Origin: Gemmatimonadota bacterium
GTDB taxonomy: Bacteria; JAAXHH01
NCBI GenBank assembly: GCA_026705925.1
Contig: JAPOZT010000017.1
Location: forward strand, 1 to 64,000
Length of the DNA stretch: 64,000 nt
Direction of reading: 5' to 3'
Below, in pieces: positions 54,878 through 63,953 of this stretch. The notes beneath the pieces were generated by a model that saw only the letters and a list, made by a program, of their open reading frames with translations, was not told the origin of the DNA and ran no database searches. The translations under genes and the position numbers were made by a program. Within the stretch, counting starts at the first letter, position 1. Each line of letters begins with the position of its first letter.

Positions 54878-54915
54878 CAAGCCTGGCCTTCCTCTCCGCT
54901 TTGCCGGCAATTTCC

Positions 54916-56472
54916 CTACCTGGCGATTTCGACCGCCCGGGTCTGCCGGATGACCGTCACCTTGATCTGTCCCGAGTATTCCATCCGGGCCTGGATCTTA
55001 CGGGCGATTTCCGTGGCGAGCTGGACCGCGCGGAGGTCGTCGACTTCCTCGTGATCGATCATCACACGCACTTCTTTTCCCGCCTTCATGACGAAGGCCC
55101 TGGATACGCCGTCGAAGGAACTCACCAGCCGCTCCATCTCCCGTAGCCGACGGACGTACTTTTCCAGTGGTTCCCTGAGCGCGCCGGGCCTGGACATGGA
55201 GAGGGCGTCGGCGGTTCTGACCACCACGGCCATGGGGGTGGTCTCTTCCGGGTTTTCGTGGATGGCGTCGATGCACTCCAGCACTTCGGCCGGTTCTCCG
55301 TACTTCCCGGCGACCGATCTGCCCAGTTCCCCGTGCGCGCCTTCCGGACCGCCTTCCACGGCCTTGCCGATGTCATGCAGCAGTCCGCAGCGCCTGGCCA
55401 GGGTCACGTCCAGGTCCAGTTCCTGCGCCATGATTCCGGCCAACTCGGCCACCTCGCGGCAGTGATGCAACGCGTTCTGGCCGCCGGTCATCCGGTACTT
55501 CAGCTGCCCGAGCAGCATGGCCAGCTCGGGACGGACGCCGGTAATGCCCAGGTCGAAGAGCACCTGGTCGCCCGTATCCTGGATCAGATCGCTGATTTCT
55601 TCCTGGGTCTTGGTGACGACCTGCTCGATGAATCCGGGATGGATTCGCCCGTCCTGGATGAGCTTCTCCATGGAGAGCTTCGCGATTTCGCGGCGCATGG
55701 GGTTGAACCCGGAGAGGACGACGGCATTGGGGGTGTCGTCGACGATGACGTCGATCCCCGTGGACATTTCGAACGCCTGGATGTTGCGTCCGTCGCGCCC
55801 GATGATGCGTCCCTTCATTTCGTTATCGGGCAGGGATATGACCGACGTCGTCGTTTCCGTCACGTGATCCAGCGTGTACTTCTGCATCGCGTGCGTGATG
55901 ATTTCCCGGGCTTCGACCTCCGCGTTCTGGCGGGCTTCTTCGATGATGCTGCGGGCTTGCTGGCCGGCTTCGGCGCGTATCCGGGCGTCGATGTTGCTGA
56001 GCAACGCCTTTCTCGCCTCCTCCGTCGTCATGCCGGCGGACTGCTCGAGCTGTTCGGTCTGGCGCCTGATCAGCTGATCCAGCCGATCTTCGGATTCCAC
56101 CAGTTTCTCGTCCCGCTCCTGCAGCGACTGGAGGTGCTTCTGAATGCCTTTTTCGCGCTTGGCCACGTAGTCGGCCTTGCGCTCCAGGTTCTGCTCCCTG
56201 ATCGCGATCCGTTTTTCGACGCGCTGGAAGTCCTGGCGGGACTGGTTGCTTTCTCGCTCAAATTTCGCCTTGGCCTGGTAGGACTCCTCCTCCATTTCGA
56301 TCCTGGCCGTGTTCTTTATCGTTTCAGCTTCTTCCACCGCCTCTGCTAGGATGCTCTCTGCCAAGCGCTCCATACTGTCCGTCTTACGTTTTTCGACACG
56401 CTTTCGAATGAACCATCCAAAGAGAAACATGATCAGGGCGGTGCCGGCGTAGAGACTGATCGTCACAAGCAT
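54916..56472 (-). CDS. rny: Ribonuclease Y
   Basis: Membrane-anchored endoribonuclease of mRNA turnover, 518 residues. Order: N-terminal TM helix (LVTISLYAGTALIMFLFGWF), coiled coil (about residues 40-180, KRKTDSMERLAESILAEAV to RLDQLIRRQTE), KH domain with GRIIGRDGRNIQAFE, HD domain with LLHDIGKAVEG. ATG 56472 has AAGGTGG 8 bases upstream; an in-frame TTG at 56493 adds 7 codons. Dominates mRNA decay in bacteria lacking RNase E, but RNase E cannot be assessed from this window. Confidence 0.94.
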   Translation of the reverse strand: MLVTISLYAGTALIMFLFGWFIRKRVEKRKTDSMERLAESILAEAVEEAETIKNTARIEMEEESYQAKAKFERESNQSRQDFQRVEKRIAIREQNLERKADYVAKREKGIQKHLQSLQERDEKLVESEDRLDQLIRRQTEQLEQSAGMTTEEARKALLSNIDARIRAEAGQQARSIIEEARQNAEVEAREIITHAMQKYTLDHVTETTTSVISLPDNEMKGRIIGRDGRNIQAFEMSTGIDVIVDDTPNAVVLSGFNPMRREIAKLSMEKLIQDGRIHPGFIEQVVTKTQEEISDLIQDTGDQVLFDLGITGVRPELAMLLGQLKYRMTGGQNALHHCREVAELAGIMAQELDLDVTLARRCGLLHDIGKAVEGGPEGAHGELGRSVAGKYGEPAEVLECIDAIHENPEETTPMAVVVRTADALSMSRPGALREPLEKYVRRLREMERLVSSFDGVSRAFVMKAGKEVRVMIDHEEVDDLRAVQLATEIARKIQARMEYSGQIKVTVIRQTRAVEIAR

Positions 56473-56525
56473 AATGGCAGCCACCTTCTTCAATTATGAC
56501 GGTTGTTCCGGACATGGTCCGTTCC

Positions 56526-56876
56526 TTAACAAGATCGGTCATGGTCTTCCTTATCGTCATCCTGTTCAGGAACCTGGTGCTCCAGCAACTCGTCCATGCG
56601 CCGGATCATCTCAGCGATCCGGTCGTGATGCATGGACTCCGATACGACCTGGTTCTGCTGTTTTTCACGTTCCTTGTGCAACTCGTCGGCGATCCTGATC
56701 GCCGTGAGGACCGCCACGCTGGTGAGGGACTGCATCGTCACGCTGACGGGTACCTCGCGCATGCGCTCGTCGACATAGGCGGCGATCCGCTGGATGTACT
56801 CGGCTTCCTCTTCCGCCTGGATCGGATATTCGGTTCCGCAGATGTTGACGCGTACGGTGACTTTCTCGTCATCCAT
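56526..56876 (-). CDS. zapA: Cell division protein ZapA
   Basis: 116 residues. N-terminal beta strands (VTVRVNICGTEYPIQAEEEAEYIQRIAAYVDERMREV) then coiled coil (VLTAIRIADELHKEREKQQNQV), the ZapA/ZapA-like pattern of an FtsZ-ring stabiliser. An acidic tail ends in DDDKEDHDRSC. The coiled-coil gene immediately upstream is probably its partner. The 104 bases between (56877-56980) are too short for 6S RNA, which follows zapA in E. coli. Confidence 0.88.
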   Translation of the reverse strand: MDDEKVTVRVNICGTEYPIQAEEEAEYIQRIAAYVDERMREVPVSVTMQSLTSVAVLTAIRIADELHKEREKQQNQVVSESMHHDRIAEMIRRMDELLEHQVPEQDDDKEDHDRSC

Positions 56877-56950
56877 AATGGGTCCATCCCGGTGAGCAAC
56901 CGGCCCGGAAACGCATGCCGGGGGCCAGGCGAACTGCGGCGGACTAAACA

Positions 56951-56980
56951 GGGACTGATCCGGACTGATCCGGACTGATC
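56951..56980 (-). repeat. 10-bp tandem repeat, 3 copies, abutting the stop of the ZapB-like gene
   Basis: The plus-strand unit CGGACTGATC occurs three times in a row (first copy G for C at its first base) at 56951-56980 and directly adjoins the TAA of the next gene. Confidence 0.85.
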
Positions 56981-57244
56981 TTACTCGATGACGTCCAGGC
57001 GCGACAGCATCGTGTCTATACGCGCCTTGATGTCGTCCTGCTTGACGCGCAGCGCTTCGTTTTCCTGTTCCAGTTCTTCCTTCGAGGTAACCGACTGCTC
57101 CTGCTGCTGCTGCAGTTCCTGGACCTGCGTTTCGAGGTTCTGGTTCCGGCCGCGCAGGTCCGCGTTCTCATCCTTCAGCCGCTGGATCAGGTCGATCATT
57201 GTTTCGATCCGGCCCAGCAGCAGCTCTATGGACTGTTCTTGCAT
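56981..57244 (-). CDS. Short coiled-coil protein, ZapB-like
   Basis: 87 residues, almost all heptad-type coiled coil (IELLLGRIETMIDLIQRLKDENADLRGRNQNLETQVQELQ). Size, position in front of zapA and pattern fit ZapB, a Z-ring-associated coiled coil, but such low-complexity sequence is not specific. ATG 57244; pheT lies 42 bases upstream. Confidence 0.7.
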   Translation of the reverse strand: MQEQSIELLLGRIETMIDLIQRLKDENADLRGRNQNLETQVQELQQQQEQSVTSKEELEQENEALRVKQDDIKARIDTMLSRLDVIE

Positions 57245-57286
57245 GAATTCCTCCGCAAAGGTGTATTCCAGCGCGTCTCGACGACG

Positions 57287-59707
57287 CTAGGAGCGAAGTT
57301 CCGCCCGGTACCGGCTCACCAGCCGGCGCAGCACCTTGTCCTGAAGCCGTGTGACTTCAGCGTCCGTCAGCGTCCGTTCTCCGGACCTGAACCGCATGGC
57401 GTAGGCCATGCTCTTGCTATGGGCCGCGATCTGCGTTCCCCGGTACACGTCGAACAGTTCGACCGCTTCCAGGAGGTTGCCGCTACACGCGCGGATTTCT
57501 TTCAGTATGTCCCGATGAGTAACCTCTTCGGGCACGACAATAGCCAGGTCTCTCTCGACCGCGGGGTACTTGGGCGGCGCGCGATAGGTCCTTCGATCGG
57601 ACGCCTGGCCGAAGAGGACGCCGCAGTCGATTACCCCCATCCATACGGGCTCCCGGATCTCGTAGTGGTCGAGAACCTGGTGCGAAACCGCGCCGAAACG
57701 ACCGGTCCGCACCCCGTCCGCGAGCAGTTCGCCGATCCGGTCCTCATCGAATAGAGGATCGACTTTATCATACGGGACGGTTTCGACGCTGTCAAGTCCT
57801 AACCGGCCGAACAGCGCTTCCGCCAGACCCTTCAAATCGTAGAAATCGAAGGCCCCCGGAGGGCCGTCCCAGTGCGGGCTGTGGCGCTGCCCCGTGACGG
57901 CGAAACAGAGGTGTTCGGGTTCGTCGGGAAGGCCTTCTTCTTTCGCCCAGAAGACGCGCCCGGCCTCGAATATCCGGATGTCCCGTACCTTGCGATTGGC
58001 GTTCCAGCGCACGACGCCCAGCACCGAGGCCGCCAGGCTCGTGCGCATGGCCGAAAGCTCGGGACTCAGGGGATTGTCGATCATGACGCTGGGTCGGGAG
58101 GGATCGATGAGCCGGTTCAGGTCCGGGTGCAGGAGACTGTGGGTGACCACCTCCGTGAAGCCGAATCCGGCCATCGCATCGCGCAGGCGGCGCTGGTCGT
58201 CCTGCCGGCTCCGGCGGGTTTCCTCCCGTTCCCGGGCTTCGGTCGAATCGTCACGGGGAGGCACAGAAGCCGCCGGTTCGATCTTGTCGTAGCCATAGAG
58301 ACGGGCGACCTCCTCGATCAGGTCCACTTCGCGGGACACGTCCCGCCTGAAAGACGGCACGCCGACCTCGAGATCCGCGCCATCGGACCGCACGTCGAAC
58401 CGCAGCCGGCGCAGCAGCGCGGCGATCTCGTCCCGGTCCAGACCGGTACCCAGCAGCCCGTTCACGCGGCTCGCGCGCAACCGGATCGCCGGGTCGGGAC
58501 CGGCCGGGGTCCGGACGTCGATCATGCCTTCCGCCACTACGCCACCGGCCACCTCGGCGATCAGTCCCGCGGCCCTGCCCACGGCCTCGCCCTGCAGTTC
58601 CGGGTCCATGCCCCGCTCGAACCGGCGCGACGCGTCCGTCTGCAGCTGCAGCGCCTTCGAACCCCGCCGCACCCGCACCGCGTCGAAACAGGCGCCTTCC
58701 AGGAAGACCCGGTCGGTTTCCGAGGTGATCTCGGTATCCAGTCCGCCCATCACGCCGCCGACGCCGATGCCCGTTTCGTGGTCGGCGATCATCAGCACCT
58801 CGCCGTCAAGGGTGCGTTCCACCCCGTCCAGCGTGGTGAAGGCCTCCTCTTCCCCGGCGCGGCGGACGACGATGCCCTGGCCCGCCAGCCGGTCCAGGTC
58901 GTAGGCGTGCAGCGGCTGTCCCATTTCGAGCATGACGTAGTTTGTTACGTCGACCACGTTGCTGATGGACCGGATCCCCGCGGCTTCGATCCGCCGCTTC
59001 AGCCAGTCCGGCGAAGGTCCGATCCGGACGCCGGTGATCACGCGGCCCACGAACCGGGGGCAGTCATCGGGAGCATCGACGCGGACGCTGGCCAGGGTAT
59101 CGACAGGCGGACCCGTTTCATCGACGCCGCCGGACGGCATGCGCAGTTCGCCGCCCGACAGGGCCGTGATCTCCCGGGCCACGCCGACCAGCGAGAGGCA
59201 GTCAGGGCGGTTGGTGCCCACGTCGATGCTCAGCACCGTTTCCGGTCCGCCCACAATGTCCTTCAGGGGCTGTCCGGGCTCGATACCGGCATCGAGCACC
59301 ATGATGCCTTCGTGGTCGTCGGACAGGTTCAGTTCGGCTTCGGAGCAGATCATCCCGAAGGACTCCACCCCGCGGATCTTCGCTTTCCGGATCTCCATCC
59401 CGCCGGGCAGCACCGCGCCGACCCGCGCGACCGGCACCTTCTGGCCGGCGGCCACGTTCGGCGCCCCGCAGATGACCTGCAGGGACTCGCCGCCCACGTT
59501 CACGGTGCAGAGGGAAAGGCGGTCGGCGTTGGGATGGCGTTCCACGCGCTCCACGTGTCCGACGACGAACCCGTCGAAGTCGCTGCCGACCGTTTCGACG
59601 CCGTCGACCTCCAGGCCGGACAGGACCAGCCGGTCCACCAACTCTTCGACGGGCCACGGGACGTCGCAATACGCCTGCAGCCACGAAAGGGGTACTTTAA
59701 TCACCAT
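57287..59707 (-). CDS. pheT: Phenylalanine-tRNA ligase beta subunit
   Basis: 806 residues. B1 domain start PLSWLQAYCDVPWPVEELVDRLVLSGLEVDGVE, tRNA-binding OB domain (VVGHVERVERHPNADRLSLCTVNVGG), B3/B4 (HAYDLDRL), B5 and the C-terminal anticodon-binding domain (YPAVERDLAIVVPEEV, FRSGERTLTDAEV). Pairs with pheS, 104 bases upstream, as an alpha2beta2 enzyme. ATG 59707. Confidence 0.96.
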   Translation of the reverse strand: MVIKVPLSWLQAYCDVPWPVEELVDRLVLSGLEVDGVETVGSDFDGFVVGHVERVERHPNADRLSLCTVNVGGESLQVICGAPNVAAGQKVPVARVGAVLPGGMEIRKAKIRGVESFGMICSEAELNLSDDHEGIMVLDAGIEPGQPLKDIVGGPETVLSIDVGTNRPDCLSLVGVAREITALSGGELRMPSGGVDETGPPVDTLASVRVDAPDDCPRFVGRVITGVRIGPSPDWLKRRIEAAGIRSISNVVDVTNYVMLEMGQPLHAYDLDRLAGQGIVVRRAGEEEAFTTLDGVERTLDGEVLMIADHETGIGVGGVMGGLDTEITSETDRVFLEGACFDAVRVRRGSKALQLQTDASRRFERGMDPELQGEAVGRAAGLIAEVAGGVVAEGMIDVRTPAGPDPAIRLRASRVNGLLGTGLDRDEIAALLRRLRFDVRSDGADLEVGVPSFRRDVSREVDLIEEVARLYGYDKIEPAASVPPRDDSTEAREREETRRSRQDDQRRLRDAMAGFGFTEVVTHSLLHPDLNRLIDPSRPSVMIDNPLSPELSAMRTSLAASVLGVVRWNANRKVRDIRIFEAGRVFWAKEEGLPDEPEHLCFAVTGQRHSPHWDGPPGAFDFYDLKGLAEALFGRLGLDSVETVPYDKVDPLFDEDRIGELLADGVRTGRFGAVSHQVLDHYEIREPVWMGVIDCGVLFGQASDRRTYRAPPKYPAVERDLAIVVPEEVTHRDILKEIRACSGNLLEAVELFDVYRGTQIAAHSKSMAYAMRFRSGERTLTDAEVTRLQDKVLRRLVSRYRAELRS

Positions 59708-59800
59708 GGGACGCTTGGCTCCTTGCCGGAGACGCCTGGCTCCTTGCCGGGACGTCCGGCACGCTCGCTTCCGGCGCGCTCGCTTCCGGCGCGCTCACGG
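59708..59800 (-). repeat. Tandem repeats between pheS and pheT
   Basis: The plus-strand unit GACGCCTGGCTCCTTGCCGG (imperfect first copy) occurs twice, followed by a doubled CGCTCGCTTCCGGCG. These fill the pheS-pheT gap; no promoter or gene is seen. Confidence 0.8.
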
Positions 59801-59811
59801 ACGCACCGCGT

Positions 59812-60822
59812 TCAGATGCCTTCGAGCTGGCGCAGGTCGTTCTCCAGGAACATGTGGATGCTGTCGATCCCGTACTTGAACATGGCGAGACGGTCCAGCC
59901 CCATGCCGAAGGCGTAGCCGGTGTATACTTCCGGATCGTAGTCCACGAATCCGAAGACGGCCGGGTCGACCATGCCGGCGCCCGAGATCTCCAACCATCC
60001 CGTGTATTTGCAGATCCGGCAACCCTTGCCGCCGCACGCGACACAGGAGAAGTCGTACTGTACGCTGGGTTCGGTGAAGGGGAAGAAATCGGGTAGGAAA
60101 CGGACCTTGACCTTCCCGCCGAAGAGCCGCTGGGCGAAATAGGTCATGTCGCCCTTGAGCTGCGCCATCGTGACCCCTTTGTCCACGTACAGGCCCTCGC
60201 ACTGATGAAAGGTGAAGGCGTGGGTGGCGTCGGGGTTCTCGTGGCGGTAGGTGCGCCCCGGCACGATCACCCGCACCGGGGGCTTCTGCTGTTCCATGAC
60301 CCGGACCTGCACCGGCGAGGTATGGGTCCGGAGCACGATGTCGCTGCCGAGGTAAAAGGTGTCCTGGGTATCCCGGGCCGGGTGGTCGCGCGGGATGTTC
60401 AGCGCTTCGAAGTTGTAGTAGTCCCACTCCACCTCGGGACCGTCCACCACCGAGAAGCCCATGTCCCGGAAGATCTCGGTGACTTCCTCGCGGATCAGGG
60501 TCAGCGGATGCTTGCTTCCCAGGGGCGGGGGGCGTCCCGGCAGCGTGACGTCCAGGGCGCCGGCCGCGGATTCCCCTCCCGCTTCGCACTCCGCCCTGCG
60601 CGCTTCCAGGGCTTCTCCGATGGTCTTCTTGGCCTGGTTGACCCGCTGGCCGATGCGGGGGCGATCTTTGGGATCGGCCTTGCCCACGGACCGCAGAACG
60701 CGGGTCAGCTCGCCGTTCTTCCCCATGAACCTGATGCGTATATCTTCCAGGTCCGACGGGTCGGCGGCGCGGGCGATTTCCTCCAGCGCCCGGGCTTCAA
60801 TCGCTTCTGCTTCCTGTACCAT
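59812..60822 (-). CDS. pheS: Phenylalanine-tRNA ligase alpha subunit
   Basis: 336 residues, class II synthetase core. KHPLTLIREEVTEIFRDMGF (motif 1 region), DTFYLGSDIVLRTHTSP (motif 2 side), GRTYRHENPDATHAFTFHQCEGLYVD, GWLEISGAGMVDPAVF, and YAFGMGLDRLAMFKYGI (motif 3). Normal length. Lies 45 bases after rplT. Confidence 0.96.
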   Translation of the reverse strand: MVQEAEAIEARALEEIARAADPSDLEDIRIRFMGKNGELTRVLRSVGKADPKDRPRIGQRVNQAKKTIGEALEARRAECEAGGESAAGALDVTLPGRPPPLGSKHPLTLIREEVTEIFRDMGFSVVDGPEVEWDYYNFEALNIPRDHPARDTQDTFYLGSDIVLRTHTSPVQVRVMEQQKPPVRVIVPGRTYRHENPDATHAFTFHQCEGLYVDKGVTMAQLKGDMTYFAQRLFGGKVKVRFLPDFFPFTEPSVQYDFSCVACGGKGCRICKYTGWLEISGAGMVDPAVFGFVDYDPEVYTGYAFGMGLDRLAMFKYGIDSIHMFLENDLRQLEGI

Positions 60823-60867
60823 GGATGGTCCGGTCCCGGTCCTTCAGCGGTCTACGGTGGTCTAGCG

Positions 60868-61224
60868 TCAGGAGACCTGCGCTTTGGCTGCGTCTGCCAC
60901 CACGGCGAAGGCGGGCGGATCGTTGACGGCGAGTTCGGCAAGGAGTTTCCGGTCGATTTCGATCCGGGCCAGCTTCATGCCGTGTATGAGTTGGCCGTAG
61001 GTAAGGCCGTTGAGCCTGGCCGCCGCGTTGATCCGGGTGATCCACAGACGGCGGAAATCACGCCGGCGCCGGCGGCGGTCACGGTACGCGTAGGCCCAGC
61101 CCCGGTTGACGGCTTCGCGGGCCGTCCGGTAAAGCCGGTTGCGGCGGCCCCAGTATCCCCTGGCCAGCTTGATGGTCTTCTTGCGCCGCCTGTGCGAGGC
61201 GGCGGCGTTTGTGGCGCGTGGCAT
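60868..61224 (-). CDS. rplT: 50S ribosomal protein L20
   Basis: 118 residues, basic, N-terminal [39 protein letters not shown]; the signature [14 protein letters not shown] matches bL20. In other bacteria L20 represses its own operon via the leader; the leader here is only 16 bases from rpmI and does not show a pseudoknot by eye. Confidence 0.97.
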   Translation of the reverse strand: MPRATNAAASHRRRKKTIKLARGYWGRRNRLYRTAREAVNRGWAYAYRDRRRRRRDFRRLWITRINAAARLNGLTYGQLIHGMKLARIEIDRKLLAELAVNDPPAFAVVADAAKAQVS

Positions 61225-61240
61225 GTGTACTGTTCCTTAT

Positions 61241-61435
61241 TTAATTCGGCATCATCCGCTTGAGGCGCGGCGTGTCGGCCTTGCTCGCCATGGCGGTGCC
61301 GCGGAGGCCTCTCGTGCGCTTGCCGTTCTTGGACAACTTATTGTGGGTCGCGTGGGAATGGCTGCGTTTGAACTTGCCGGAGGCGACCTTCTTGAAGCGT
61401 TTCGCCGCAGCCTTCAACGTCTTGATTTTAGGCAT
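61241..61435 (-). CDS. rpmI: 50S ribosomal protein L35
   Basis: 64 residues, very basic. [33 protein letters not shown] is the bL35 pattern and RTRGLRGTA the C-terminal motif. Between infC (30 bases) and rplT (16 bases), the standard infC-rpmI-rplT order. Confidence 0.97.
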   Translation of the reverse strand: MPKIKTLKAAAKRFKKVASGKFKRSHSHATHNKLSKNGKRTRGLRGTAMASKADTPRLKRMMPN

Positions 61436-61465
61436 GATCTACTCCTGGTGTCTACCTGGGCGTAT

Positions 61466-61978
61466 TTACCTGGGCATGAGGACCAGCGACATGCTGCGGC
61501 CTTCCAGCCTGGGCCGCTGTTCGACGGTGCTCACGTCTTCCAGTATCTGCGCCATGTGCTCCAGTTTCCGCTGGCCCAGTTCCACGTGGGTCATCTCACG
61601 ACCCCAGAACCGCACGGACACCTTGACCTTGTTCCCGTGGGTCAGGAAATCGCGGGCCTGGTTAGCCCGGTACTCCAGGTCGTGTTCGCTGATCTTGGGC
61701 GTCTTGAAGCGGATTTCCTTCAGCTGCGTCACGTGCTGCTTCTTGCGCGATTCCTTCACCCGCTTGCTCTGCTCGTACTTGTACTTGCCAAAGTCCATGA
61801 TCTTGCAGACGGGCGGGCGGGCATCGGGCGACACTTCCACGAGGTCGAGGTCGGCGCCGGACGCAAGCTGCAGGGCCTCCCTGGTCTCCATGATGCCGAC
61901 CTGCTCGCCTTCCGCGCTGATGACCCGCACCTGGGGCACGCGAATCATTCCGTTGACTCTGACGGTTCTCTTTTGAAT
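61466..61978 (-). CDS. infC: Translation initiation factor IF-3 with AUU start codon
   Basis: 170 residues from the ATT at 61978, giving IQKRTVRVNGMIRVPQVRVI; the family begins just so. GGGAGG lies 6 bases upstream. N-domain (VRVISAEGEQVGIMETREALQLA) and C-domain (IRFKTPKISEHDLEYRANQARDFL, VSVRFWGREMTHVELGQ) are complete. The AUU start is the classic self-regulation device: IF3 discriminates against its own mRNA. An open frame further upstream runs into thrS and is not real. It follows thrS by 31 bases. Confidence 0.95.
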   Translation of the reverse strand: MQKRTVRVNGMIRVPQVRVISAEGEQVGIMETREALQLASGADLDLVEVSPDARPPVCKIMDFGKYKYEQSKRVKESRKKQHVTQLKEIRFKTPKISEHDLEYRANQARDFLTHGNKVKVSVRFWGREMTHVELGQRKLEHMAQILEDVSTVEQRPRLEGRSMSLVLMPR

Positions 61979-62009
61979 GGCTTTCCTCCCGGATCCTAGT
62001 GCCTTCGAT

Positions 62010-63953
62010 TCATTCCGCCGCCTGGACGGTCCGGCTTGTCCGGACGGTCCGGTCGATTTCTTTTTCAATCGCGCCGATCAGGGCATCCACCGGCATGTTC
62101 CCCTGGTCACCCTTGCCGTGACGGCGTACGGACACGTCGCCGGCCTCCATCTCACGGGCTCCGGCAATGGCCATGAAGGGGATCTTCTTCGTCTCTGCCT
62201 CGCGGATCTTGTACCCTACTTTCTCGTTTCTCACGTCCGTCTCGACCCAGAATCCGGCGTCTTCGAGCCTGCGCGCCACGTCGCGGACGTACTCGGTCTG
62301 GTGTTCCGAAATCCCGATCACGACGACCTGGACCGGCGCGAGCCAGGTCGGGAATGCGCCGGCGCAGTGTTCGATGTACACGCCGAGGAACCGTTCCAGG
62401 CTGCCGAGCATGGCGCGGTGGATCAGCACCGGGCGGGCAGGCTTTCCGGATTCGGTAATGTATTCGAGATTGAAGAGTTCCGGCATGTTGAAGTCAAGCT
62501 GGCATGTGCCCAGTTGCCAGGGGCGCTGCAGGGCGTCCTTCACGAAGAAATCCACTTTCGGCCCGTAGAAGGCCGCTTCGCCGGGCGACACTTCATAAGC
62601 GACACCCAGGTCGTCCAGCACGCTGGCCAGGGTCTCCTCCGAGTGATCCCAGATCTCGTCGGAACCTGCGCGCTTGTCCGAGCGCGTGGACAGGTGGATA
62701 CCGATGTCGTCGAAGCCCAGCATGGTGTAAGCGTCTGTCAGCATCTTGATGAAATCATTGACCTCGTCGCCGATCTGCTCGGGGCGGCAGTAGATGTGGG
62801 CGTCGTCCTGCGCAAAGGAGCGCACCCGCATCAGGCCGGCCGTCACCCCGGAACGTTCGTGCCGGTGCAGCCGGGCGAAATCGGCGTACCGGACGGGCAG
62901 ATCGCGGTAGGAATGGTGGCCTGCCGCGTACATGAGGCAGTGGCTGGGACAGTTCATCGGCTTGGGCGCGTATTCCCGGTCGTCGGCGTTTATGGTGAAC
63001 ATCTCGTCCCAGAAATGCTCGTAGTGGCCCGAGGTCTTCCACAGGTCGGCTTCGTAGATCAGCGGCGTGATGACTTCGTCGTACCCATACTTTTTATATA
63101 GTTCGCGCACATAGTCGGTCAGGGTGTTGTAAACCCGGGCGCCTTTCGGGAAGAAGAAGGGCGACGCCGGCGAAGAGGGGTGGAACATGAACAGCTCGAG
63201 TTGCCTGCCCAGCTTGCGGTGATCCCGCCGTTCGGCCTCTGCGCGCCGTTCCAGGTACTCGTCCAGGTCCTTTTTGCGGGGATAGGACACGCCATATATC
63301 CGCTGCAGGCTCTGGTTGTTCTCGTCCCCGTGCCAGTAGGCGGCCGCTACGTTGAGCAGCTTGAAGGCCTTTATCTTTCCGGTCGACGGGATGTGCGGGC
63401 CCCGGCAGAGATCGATGAAATCCCCCTGCTCGTAGATGCTGATCACTTCGTCCGCGGCGAGGTCGTCGATCATCTCGACCTTGTAGGACTCGCCCCGATC
63501 GTTGAACAGGGCGCGGGCATCCTCGCGGGAGAGCTCGCGGCGCCGGATGGGCATGTCCGCCCGGGACAGCTCGACCATGCGGCCTTCGATGCGCTCGAGA
63601 TCATCGGTCGTGAACGGCTCCGGCATGTCGAAGTCGTAATAGAATCCCTCATCGATCGGCGGACCGATGGTCAGTTGCGCTTCGGGGAACAGCTCCTTGG
63701 TGGCCTGTGCCATCAGGTGCGTCGTGCTGTGCCAGTAGACCTCCCTACCCTCGGGATTGCTGAAGGTCAAAACCTCCAGGGAGGCGTCACCGTCCAGCCG
63801 GTGGTCAAGGTCGACCTGGGCGCCGTCGATCTTGGCCGCAAGCGCAGCCTTCCCCAGACCGGGACCAATGCGCGCCACCGCGTCCATGACCGTTGATCCC
63901 TGCTCCATTTCGATGTGACCGCCGTCGGGAAGTGTGATCCTGACGTTTTTCAA
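62010..63953 (-). CDS. thrS: Threonine-tRNA ligase
   Basis: 647 residues, full length. TGS domain (ITLPDGGHIEMEQGSTVMDAVARI), editing domain (YWHSTTHLMAQATKELFP, the HxxxH, and SIYEQGDFIDLCRGPHI), class II core (CPSHCLMYAAGHHSYRDLPVRYADFARLHRHERSG, SFAQDDAHIYC, HRAMLGSLERFLGVYIEH) and the anticodon domain (VQVVVIGISEHQTEYV). The start is TTG at 63953 with GGGAG 8 bases upstream. Upstream bases to the window end (63954-64000) hold a TATACG -10-like element but too little sequence for a -35. Confidence 0.97.
   Translation of the reverse strand: MKNVRITLPDGGHIEMEQGSTVMDAVARIGPGLGKAALAAKIDGAQVDLDHRLDGDASLEVLTFSNPEGREVYWHSTTHLMAQATKELFPEAQLTIGPPIDEGFYYDFDMPEPFTTDDLERIEGRMVELSRADMPIRRRELSREDARALFNDRGESYKVEMIDDLAADEVISIYEQGDFIDLCRGPHIPSTGKIKAFKLLNVAAAYWHGDENNQSLQRIYGVSYPRKKDLDEYLERRAEAERRDHRKLGRQLELFMFHPSSPASPFFFPKGARVYNTLTDYVRELYKKYGYDEVITPLIYEADLWKTSGHYEHFWDEMFTINADDREYAPKPMNCPSHCLMYAAGHHSYRDLPVRYADFARLHRHERSGVTAGLMRVRSFAQDDAHIYCRPEQIGDEVNDFIKMLTDAYTMLGFDDIGIHLSTRSDKRAGSDEIWDHSEETLASVLDDLGVAYEVSPGEAAFYGPKVDFFVKDALQRPWQLGTCQLDFNMPELFNLEYITESGKPARPVLIHRAMLGSLERFLGVYIEHCAGAFPTWLAPVQVVVIGISEHQTEYVRDVARRLEDAGFWVETDVRNEKVGYKIREAETKKIPFMAIAGAREMEAGDVSVRRHGKGDQGNMPVDALIGAIEKEIDRTVRTSRTVQAAE

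Noticed and set aside
56877..56980. 6S RNA downstream of or near zapA
   Set aside because: Gap of 104 bases is shorter than 6S RNA and holds a tandem repeat instead.
57872..59917. 681-codon frame antisense to pheT and pheS
   Set aside because: R/H/G-rich shadow; both synthetase genes are certain on the minus strand.
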